This document shows positions 56,508 through 64,000 of a stretch of DNA of 64,000 nt, one piece after another; the first letter of the stretch is position 1, and each line of letters opens with the position of its first letter. The position numbers were made by a program, and so were the translations under genes. Origin of the DNA: Aplectana chamaeleonis (Eukaryota > Nematoda > Chromadorea > Rhabditida > Cosmocercidae); the NCBI GenBank assembly GCA_029168955.1, contig JAPDOI010001362.1:1-64000 (forward strand), in the 5' to 3' direction. A model generated the notes under the pieces. That model did no database searches and had not been told where the DNA came from. It saw only the letters and a program-made list of their open reading frames with translations.

Positions 56508-57300
56508 CTAACCGTGACTCTGTTTTGCACGCCTCGCTTGGCACGTGTGATGAAGAAGTTCTTGCCGAGCGCATAAGCAGCCGCTTTCCCTGATTTGGAA
56601 GACGTTCTCCTCGAACTCAATAGCGGAGCTCATCGAGGGAGCGGACTTGCAGGAAATTTTCTTCAACACTTTCCACGTCATAGTTCCGTCAGCCTTGAAA
56701 TTCAGCTTTTCAGTGAACTTCTCCCAGCATTCCTTCTTGTTCTTATCCAGATCCTGCTTGATCTCATTATCCAGCACAGCTATGGCCGGGGGTAGATGGT
56801 CCGCGGCTCTTCTTCTCTCATCTCTGGTTCTTATCTTCTGCAGTATTTCCCTGCTGACATTTGGAAAAAAGGTCTTGCCACGACCCTCAGGAATTGCTGC
56901 TTTCATGGCCTTGCGGATGGCACTTGTTAAATGACGTTCTTTCTGATGGACATCACCATTCCATGGGTAGTCCACCGCATGGCGAAGTGCAACATCTCTG
57001 AACAGGGTCCAGTCTGCTAGGCCTAAATTAAGATAAGTACGATGACGAAAACCAGAGTAAGGGGCAAGAGAGTCAGAGAGATCAATATAGACAAAGACGG
57101 GAATATGATCACTGGACAGAGTTGTGGATGTGGACCACGTGCAAGCATTAGAGAGATTGGATGACACAAGAGAGATATCTGGGCTAGAAGGTCGGCCGTT
57201 GGCAGGGAGACGAGTGGGCTGGTCATCATTGAGGATAACCAGGTCACACTCCTCAGCCCATTCTTCGACATCTTCCTCTGGCGTCAGAATCAAGAGCGGA
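56508..57300 (-). pseudogene. APE C-terminal part and RT linker
   Basis: SPDISLVSSNLSNACTWS and LSSDHIPVFVYIDLSDSL complete the endonuclease with the terminal Asp-His. The linker KTFFPNVSREILQKIRTRDE leads to the RT. Confidence 0.8.
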
Positions 57301-58080
57301 ACAGAACGTGTGAGCATTGAAGTCACCCGCAAAGACAGCTGAAGGGGAGAGTGAGCAGTCGTACAACTGCTTAAGGAGGGGAATAGGATTATAAGAGGGG
57401 GGACAAGATGATATGGGAGGAATATAGATGTTAAATAGAGATAAAGAAGTATTCAGGGGGAGGAGGACAGGAAATGTACTGAGAGTACCGTCCTTAGGAG
57501 TATTAGGGATAATATGAGAGGGTAAGGCAGATTGCACAAAAGTAGACACTCCGCCCTCAAGAGCAGACCTTGGAATGTGATAGGCGGTGTAGCCCGGAAT
57601 GTTAGGTTGGGGATAAGTGGTAGATGGAGAGAGCTTGGTTTCTTGAACCATGATAACATCCGGGTGATGAGAACGTGCGAATAGAGAGAGTTCAGATAAC
57701 TTGTTGCGAAGGCCGTTGAGATTAATGTGAACAATGCAGAGGGGGCGATTGGTAATTGAGGAATCAGAGTTGCTGGGGGCAGAGCATAGAACACAACGAA
57801 AGGATGAGTCATGATGCCTCACAGAACTGAGGCCCGAACAGGAGAAGTGCACCCACCTTTGGCATCCGAAGCACTGGACACTTATTTTATGCCAGGTAAC
57901 ATCCTTGCTGCAGGTGGCACATGGATACTTCTGCTCTGGACCTGGATTCCTCTCGACGCCGGCCCTCTGTAGTGAAATCCTCAGGAGAGCTGCGGCCGAC
58001 CAGCACCTCTCCCATGACAAAAACCCTCTTCTCGGAGGGGTTGACGTCGGTTTGCACGGAGGCGATCTTCTTTCCTCCAC
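57253..58080 (-). pseudogene. PHD finger and APE endonuclease, single frame
   Basis: 275 codons without an initiating ATG: LLRISLQRAGVERNPGP, CATCSKDVTW and CFGCQRWVHFSCSG finger, then CIVHINLNGLRNKLSELS, VQETK and FAGDFNAHTFC. The finger and nuclease lie in one continuous frame, showing that the family has a single ORF. Frameshifted near 57290 before VEEWAEECDLVILNDDQPTR. Confidence 0.85.
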
Positions 58081-58115
58081 ACTGCCACGGCACGAACGTA
58101 CGACATCTCGGCAGC
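58043..58115 (-). ncRNA. HDV-like ribozyme at the 5' end of the 54666-58115 LINE
   Basis: Identical over its 73 nt to the L3 ribozyme, with the same P1-P4 pairings and J4/2. Four independent 5' ends of this family begin at this same base. Confidence 0.78.
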
Positions 58116-58339
58116 AGCACCGTTTGCGGCTTTGCAGGAAACTCGCCTCAAAGAGAGACCCGTCATCAACGTCGGAGAGTACGTCATCTACTGCGATAAC
58201 GCTGATGATAGGAGTGGGGAAGGCTGTGCGATAGCAGCAAGGAGGTACTACAATGGTGTGATTGAGAAATTCGGCTCAACGTCGTGAAGGAATGCATTTG
58301 TGCGACTGAGGGATCACAGAGGATTTAATACAGTTGACA

Positions 58340-58558
58340 GCAATGTTAAAAGGACATGGTGCGGTTGCGCACTCGCACTAAAACTACGGTAGAACCTGGC
58401 ACTTTGCCAGATTTCGTCATCGATCGGCGCCACAGCTGATATTCTTGTGAGCACAGAGACGATGGGTGGCGCCGATCGATGGCGAAATCTAGCAAAGGGC
58501 CAGATTCTACCGTAATTTAGGGCGAGGCCGCAACCAACCATGTCCTTTTTAACATTGC
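58340..58558. repeat. 219-bp hairpin element inside the RTE fragment
   Basis: GCAATGTTAAAAGGACATGG and ACGGTAGAA..CTGGC.CTTTGC blocks are inverted on the right, ending CCATGTCCTTTTTAACATTGC. It interrupts RTE coding sequence between VRLRD and HGPTETAED. Confidence 0.8.
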
Positions 58559-59012
58559 GGTCAAATGTATGTATAGTGAGTGCGCTCATGGACCCACCGA
58601 AACCGCCGAAGACAATTCTAAGCATGCCTTCCACGAGGAACTCAATACGTTGCTAGCCAGGATACCTTGTCAACATGATGTTGTCGTGGGAATCGACGCA
58701 AACGGGAAGATGGGACTTGATCGTGAATCCGGAGTACTCGGCAAATGGTTCTACCCAGTGGAGCAAACATCGGACAATGGCCACCGCCTTGTCGACTTGT
58801 AAAAATGCAGTGGTCTAGTTATTGCATTCGAGATGAATCATCGCCGTCATCGGCTTACGTGGCAGGGACCAACCCAGCTATCTCCACGAGACCAGCGGAA
58901 ACGAAAGTAGACAACTTCGAAACTACAGCTTGACTACGTTCTGACTAGGAATATTATTAGTTCATTCATTCACTCATTCAACGACTTTATTTTGGAAATG
59001 AAGAAACATAAT

Positions 59013-59156
59013 ATATGATCGATCACTGGACGAGATCGCCGCGTCGAACACACGTGGCACGCACGGAAGCGAGGCGGCATTGATCCTACCATTACCTCCT
59101 CGCTTACGTGCGTGCCAAGAGTGCTCGACGCGGCGATCTCTCGACCAGTGATCGAA
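59013..59156. repeat. 145-bp near-perfect hairpin, copy 2
   Basis: The same as 50342-50486 with about 10% differences: GATCGATCACTGGACGAGAT, CGCCGCGTCGAACACACGTG, and the inverse arm ending CTCGACCAGTGATCG. Confidence 0.85.
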
Positions 59157-59188
59157 GATACACGTATGTGAATGAGATTCTTTGTTAA

Positions 59189-59632
59189 AGGCATCGTACG
59201 CCCTGAAAGCCACTCACCGTTTTGAATTGAATCGTTGGCTAGGCCCGCCTGAGAACGTGGGGAGAGTTTCTCGGGTCACCGACGCATCATTGGGAAGATA
59301 TGGGTGATCGAATGCCTCGAATTCCACCAAAAGAGGCCGGCCTTCTGACAGCCATGTGGCATAAAAAGAAAAAAGTTTGTCAACAGGCTATATCGCGTAA
59401 ATGAGTGGAAGTCGATGTATTATTTGTTGATAAGCTACCTTCTTTTCCCATTCGAGGCCACATGGCTGTCGGGAAGCCGGCCTCTTTTGGTGGAATTCGA
59501 GGCATTCGGTCTCCCATATCTTCCCAATGATGCGTCGGTGACCCGACAAACTCTACCCACGTTCTCAGACGGGCCCAACCAATGATTCGAACTCAAAAAA
59601 ACGACGAGTGGTTTTCAGCGCGTACGATGCCT
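59189..59632. mobile_element. TTAA-flanked foldback MITE
   Basis: AGGCATCGTACGC / GCGTACGATGCCT ends flanked by TTAA (59185-59188, 59633-59636). Long inverted arms (GAACGTGGG..GAG, GACGCATCATTGGGAAGATATG, GAGGCCGGC) converge near 59400. It has the same AGGC..GCCT/TTAA plan as 34574-35928. Confidence 0.8.
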
Positions 59633-59639
59633 TTAAAGT

Positions 59640-60240
59640 AAAAAAATGCATAACAACGGCAGAAGTATGTACGAAGGGGACAAAATATGAATCTTTTCCA
59701 GAGAATTTTTTTACAAATCGAATGACCTCTTGTCTCAAGAGACTTGAGGCCACCGCTTCTGGGCACAAGGAAAAGCACAACAAGCTGGAAAAACTCGTCA
59801 CATTAGATTAACAGTAATACCCTTTTGATCAGGAAGAACGCTCACTCGTTCCTTGTAGTGACCTGAGATCGTACTTGGATAGTCCACTTCGAAAGATCGA
59901 AAAGTTTCCGGATTTAACGATTTCTGCAGGCAAATTGTTCCAAGTTCTGACAACCCTGAACGCAAAGGAATTCAATATGCTGCCCTTAGAGGTGAATTTC
60001 CGTTCAAGTTGGAATCCATATTTGCGAGAACGGACATGGTGGCGAGTAAACACGAAAAGGCTTTCAAAGGGAATGTCGCAAAAACCATGCACGATCTCAG
60101 AGCGCAGATGCAAATCAAATTCAGCTCTGCGATATCGTAGGGAAGCTTACGAGAACACTCGCACATGACAGGATGGGGGCCCTCTACACCATGTTACGTA
60201 AAGACACCTCTAGTCGCCGTCGCGTGGCTGGGACGTCGCG
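59640..60240. other. Non-coding stretch, nothing recognised
   Basis: Overlapping short frames on both strands, none with motifs or splice support. Confidence 0.35.
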
Positions 60241-60243
60241 TTA

Positions 60244-60367
60244 GGCCGGGATCATACTTCCTGCGACCAGCGACGGCGACAGTGCAAACCAGGCATATCG
60301 ATTTTTGGTCGATATCGATGGTAAACATTACGTCGCGCCGCCCATCGCCGAAAGTATGATCCCGGCT
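60244..60367. mobile_element. Short MITE, GGCCGGGATCATACTT family, copy 2 (TTA TSD)
   Basis: GGCCGGGATCATACTTC and AAGTATGATCCCGGCT ends, flanked by TTA at 60241-60243 and 60368-60370. The core holds inverted ATCGAT..ATCGAT. It resembles 27330-27448. Confidence 0.75.
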
Positions 60368-60370
60368 TTA

Positions 60371-60999
60371 CGATGGAGCGCGCTCTTCATGGTACACATT
60401 CACCGCTAGTCGCATCGTGATGAGGCCCTAGCCGCGCCGCGCGACAACGACTAGTCTTTATGTACGTAACATCGGGTTGCAGATGGGTGTTATACTGTTA
60501 GTGTTCCCTGTAATAACTAATTAGTTGTTCTCTGTGATAACTAATTAGGGTTTTAAGTCCAGGATTGGATTAAACCCGGAAAATAGGCAGACAACTTTGG
60601 TTTTACCTCTGCTAAACAAAGGTAAATCCTCAGTTGCGTGGAGTAAACCATGACACGAACGCATTGAAAGACGTATGAGTGAAAATGAAACATAGGCATA
60701 GGATCTTGAAAGATTTGAAACACGAAAGTTGGGCTGAAAATCGCCTCCATCAATTCGTTCTCACTGCAGCACGAACGTTGTATCGGAGCGCAGTTGCGAA
60801 CCCAATATCATGCCACGCACACTGCCTATAGCTTTCCATCTCCCGCTCGCATGCAAATACACCGAATGTACTCAAATTCTGAGCGCGAGAAGCGCATTAT
60901 TTTTGTGAGCATTCAAATGTTAAAACCACGCCGCAATCGGTGACCGATGCCCGCGAGAGCGACAGAGCATAGGCCTCGGCATAGTACTCAGAGAAAGTC
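60371..60999. other. Non-coding stretch
   Basis: No element end or exon recognised. GTTCCCTGTAATAACTAATTAG and GTTCTCTGTGATAACTAATTAG form a short direct repeat at about 60503-60550. Confidence 0.4.
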
Positions 61000-61191
61000 A
61001 CGGCCCGTCCGCGGCGGCAGATGAGCTTTCCGGAGGGTCCGCGGCGCTTGGCGGCTGATCCGCGGCACAATTGATAGTGGGATGATCAAAGGGCCGATCC
61101 GCGGTGCTGTTTGTTCTAGGTGGGGTGGTTTCGGGGCGCACCGGCAGTCCACCATGTTGACACTGATCGCCCAGAAGCAGCCACCTACATT
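61000..61191. repeat. CCGCGG-rich dispersed repeat, copy 2
   Basis: Parallels 28190-28380 (GGCGGCTGATCCGCGGCAC, GGGCGCACCGGCAGTCCACC, AGAAGCAGCCAC) and is cut at 61191 by the LINE tail. Confidence 0.6.
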
Positions 61192-63095
61192 TTTCTTCTT
61201 CTTTGCAGCCACAGAGAGAGGTTCTGTCACAGGGTCAGAAACTCGGGCACTAGCACAGGGTTCGTCCACAGATCCATTGTCGTTAGTAAAGTCGGTCTCT
61301 TCGGGCAAATGAACAGATACACAGTAGTATGCCCTTGACTACCGCAATCAGGACACTCGTCAGGTTTGTTGTTGTCAATCCTATGCAAATATGACATAAG
61401 CATGGGGGAGTGTCCACAGCGTAACGATGCAAGGGTGCACCTGGCACGCCTACCAAGTTCCATCTCTGTCTCGCTGACCTTCGGAGGTGCGACTCCCAGG
61501 ATGGAGTTTATGGCAACTCTGCTCAAGTGTTCCTTCACGAATCGAGTATGCTCCGCGCGCAAGAGACGGAGGCGTTCTTGTTGTGCTTCGGTCCATCTCT
61601 GCACATCTACTTTCGACGGAGCATCAGCGAAAGGCTTTCTGATACATCTCTCTCTCACCGGGTTTAGTACCCTTCGCGATGGATGATTCGGCTGCTTCAC
61701 GATGTTAATGTACATTTGTTGCGCCTGGAGTTGGCAGTGGTCTCTAACTGGCAATATGCGAGCTTCAGCGTGTAGGTGCTCAATTGGAGAGCTTTTAGAA
61801 CAGCCTGTTGCAATTCACAGAGCACAATTTTGGACGCGCTGCAGCTTGGACCAAGAGGTGTCCGACACGATGTGCTGCCAGACTGGCGCAGCATACTCCA
61901 AGGCGGGTTGCGCAATAGCCTTATCATGGTCAGGATCGTTTCTTTAATGCATCCCCAGGACGTTCCACCGAGAGCACGCAGGACGTTGAGTCTTGTTTTT
62001 ACTGTGGCTTGCTTCTGCTCAGTGTTCTTATAAAACTTCAACGAAGGATCCAACACGAGTCCAAGCAACTTGGGGAATCGGGTGGCCTGCAATTGAGTTT
62101 CGTCCCATTTCACCGACCTTGATGTCTTCAGGGGAACGGGCAGATCTTCTAGATATAAACTGAAAACTGCAGGCGATACAACTCCTCCTTGAGGGACATC
62201 AGCGGCGATGGGGATGCTATTGGAAACATGTCCCTGGAATAGCACATTTGCCCGTCGTTTAGTGAAGGCAGTTATCCACCGCTTCTGCCATGGCTTGATG
62301 GTGGACTTCAACAGACTCTCTAATAGTAGGCCTAGATTGACAGTGTCAAATGCCTTTGTTAAGTCGAAGGCCACACCAACAGTACGTTGGGGTTTGATGG
62401 CATTGAAACCGTCCAGAACATAGCTCACAATCTCCAACAAGGCCGAAGTGGTGGAATGTAATTTACGGGAACCATGTTGGGCAGTTGTAAGGCAGTTATC
62501 CACCGCTTCTGCCATGGCTTGATGGTAGACTTCAACCGACTCTCTGATAGTAGGCCTAGATTGACAGTGTCAAATGCCTTTGTTAAGTCGAGGGCCACAC
62601 CAACAGTACGTTGGGGTTTGATGGCATTGAAGCCGTCCAGCACATAGCTCACAATTTCCAACAAGGCCGTAGTGGTGGAATGTAATTTACGGAAACCATG
62701 TTGGTGCTGCTGTTGGCTGTTATGCTCGGCAAGCTCCTCCACAACCAGTTTTTCGGCAATTTTGGCGATGGGTGAGAGCAGACTGATGGGCCGGTACCCT
62801 TTAGCTGTGGATGGTGACTTTCCCGGCTTCGGCAGTGGAATAACACGAGCCACTTTCCAATTTTGGGGTAAAGTACATGTACGAAACGATGTATTTATGA
62901 CGTCAGCAATAGTGGGCAGTAGTTCACTGGGCAGCCTCTTCAGGACTGCAGGGCTCAAACCGTCTGGCCCTAATGCCTTCGAGTTGCTCATCTCCTTTAT
63001 TACGTTCTCGACCTGTGCAGGCGTGACTGCATCATCTCCATCCATGAGAGGCAACTTAGAGTTCCCGTACAGTTATTCTATTCTGCTTCTCTCTT
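61192..63095 (-). mobile_element. LINE with internal duplication and RT active-site deletion
   Basis: Same family. From the 5' side it reads RT fingers (ALGPDGLSPAVLKRLPSELL, PLPKPGKSPSTAKGYRPISL), palm (LDLTKAFDTVN) and thumb, and the knuckle CPDCGSQGHTTVYLFIC, then a short tail at 61192. The block from about 62267 to 62490 is repeated at 62491-62702. After VPQGGVVSPAVFSLYLEDLP the reading jumps to VKWDETQL, so the YADD segment is gone. The 5' half is not adjacent; it may continue beyond the next LINE, outside the window. Confidence 0.85.
62267..62702. repeat. 224-bp tandem duplication inside a LINE
   Basis: GGCAGTTATCCACCGCTTCT, CCTAGATTGACAGTGTCAAA and TTACGG..ACCATGTTGG occur twice at a 224-bp offset, duplicating the HGFRKLHSTTTALLEI to QKRWITA coding block. 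Confidence 0.9.
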
Positions 63096-64000
63096 CTATT
63101 CTTTCTTCTTTGCAGCCGCAGGAAGGTTTTTGTCAAAGGTTCAAGAAACGGGCGACTGAAACCGGATTCGTCCACAAATCCATTGTTGTAAGAGTGATAG
63201 GCCTCTTTGGGCATTCGAATAGGTGTTCAGTTGTGTGGCCACGGCTACCACAGTCCGGGCACTCGTCCGGCTTACTGCGATCGATCTTATGCAAGTATGA
63301 CATCAGCATAGGGGAATGACCGCAGCGTAACGAAGCAAGGGTAATTCTAGCCCGCATACCGAGTTCCATCTCGGTGTCGCTGACTATGGGTGGTGCGACC
63401 CCCAATATGGGATTGACGGTCATCCTACTCAAGTGATCCCTGACGAACTTGGTGCGCTCCGCACGTAAAAGACGCAGACGATCCAGTTGGGAGTCCGTCC
63501 ATCTTTGTATATTAACTTTCTCGGGAGCATCCGCAAAAGGCCTTCTGATATGTCTCTCTCTCTCACGGGATTCATGATCCTTCTTAATGGGTGGTCAGGC
63601 TGCTCGACAATGTTAATAACCAGTTGCTGCGTTTGGAGTTGGCAGTGCTCTTTAACTGGCAGAGTTCGGGCTTCAGCATGAAGATGTTCCATCAGTGCTT
63701 TTAGCACACCCTGTGGCAATCCGAAGAGCAGCATTTTGGACTCGCTGCATCTTTGTCCACGATGAATCCGATATCATGTGCTGCCATACCGGTGCAGCGT
63801 ACTCCAACGCCGGCTGCAATATTGCCTTGTAGGTGGTCAAAATTGTCTCCTTGCTACTTCCCCACGACGTTCCTCCCAGAGCTCGTAGGACGTTGAGCTT
63901 TGCTTTCACTGTAGCCTGTTTCTGCTCAGTATTCTTGTGGAACCTCAACGAAGGATCCAATACTAGGCCGAGCAGCTTAGGGAAACGTGCGGCAGGCAGA
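63096..64000 (-). mobile_element. LINE C-terminal part, continues past the window
   Basis: Tail TTCTTTCTTCTTT then, reading upstream, CPDCGSRGHTTEHLFECPKR (knuckle), [57 protein letters not shown] and MDPSLRFHKNTEQKQATVKA. Frame breaks near 63430 and 63700. It directly abuts the preceding LINE, probably as an insertion into it. Confidence 0.85.

Larger units (their letters stand above)
54666..58115 (-). mobile_element. Full-length LINE, L1-L3 family, 11-bp TSD, inserted in RTE fragment
   Basis: Bounded by GCACCGTTTGC at 54655-54665 and 58117-58127; one extra base lies between the 5' end and the duplication. Ribozyme, GVERNPGP (57960-57937), PHD, APE, RT and knuckle are all present. Frames break near 57290, in the RT around 56360 and 55940 (TAG), and in the knuckle near 54830. 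The catalytic box reads YAED instead of YADD. Tail (TTC)n on +. Confidence 0.9.
54575..58935 (+). pseudogene. RTE-type LINE endonuclease fragment, split by two insertions
   Basis: Three pieces. 54575-54665 reads SLSSDIRQTVLSRLSSYF up to HAPFA. 58117-58290 continues AALQETRLKERPVINVGEYV and ADDRSGEGCAIAARRYYNG. 58559-58935 reads HGPTETAEDNSKHAFHEEL, VVVGIDANGKMGLDRESGVL, TSDNGHRLVDL and then, past a stop, HRRHRLTWQG and QLDYVL. This is the endonuclease of RTE-like elements common in nematode genomes. A full LINE sits in the first gap (54666-58115) and a hairpin in the second. No RT was found downstream. Confidence 0.82.

Overview
This is eukaryotic, almost certainly metazoan, genomic DNA. It is intron-bearing, AT-rich between repeats and very rich in transposons. 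The only confidently identified host gene is an animal-type catalase on the + strand, seen as ten in-frame exons between 6682 and 26330. Its closeness to nematode catalases, the short introns, the RTE-type endonuclease fragment and a possible trans-splice-type acceptor before a small minus-strand gene suggest a nematode. That assignment is an inference from sequence character, not a search. A second, unidentified two-exon gene lies at 36158-36467 (-).

Layout. 1-2710 is a ~40-bp satellite built on inverted GAACGAAT/ATTCGTTC halves. 4080-4540 holds a second TTCGAATA-rich array. Catalase exons begin at 6682. The next intron is 15 kb and contains an 11.3-kb inverted-repeat element (6834-18165) flanked by TA. 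Its right arm carries a decayed Penelope-like retroelement (13560-16290, -) with the GIY-YIG nuclease N-terminal of the reverse transcriptase and a CxC linker, which is the Naiad-type permuted order. The following catalase intron holds a palindromic mariner derivative (22110-22820), a 5'-truncated LINE (22949-23853) and a small foldback. The remaining catalase exons are compact (24227-26330). From 26.5 to 37.6 kb there are foldback/MITE-like elements, including three TTAA-flanked elements joined end to end (34574-35928).

From 38.3 to 64 kb the window is dominated by one LINE family and a relative, resembling Ingi/Vingi-type APE non-LTR elements. Their order is: HDV-like ribozyme at the 5' end, a 2A-like NPGP motif, a PHD finger, an APE endonuclease, an RT, a C-terminal CPDC..H..C knuckle and an (AAG)n tail. 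Three copies are nested inside each other at 38365-48705, each with its own 9-11 bp target duplication. A diverged full-length copy occupies 50499-54332. Another (54666-58115) interrupts an RTE-type endonuclease fragment. Two more (61192-63095 and 63096 to the window end) follow.

The most interesting result is that exact 5' ends fixed by target duplications coincide with the first base of sequences that fold as HDV-like ribozymes. The helices covary between the two LINE subfamilies. The long ORF starts with no in-frame AUG, while the ribozyme carries an out-of-frame AUG at the same relative phase in both.
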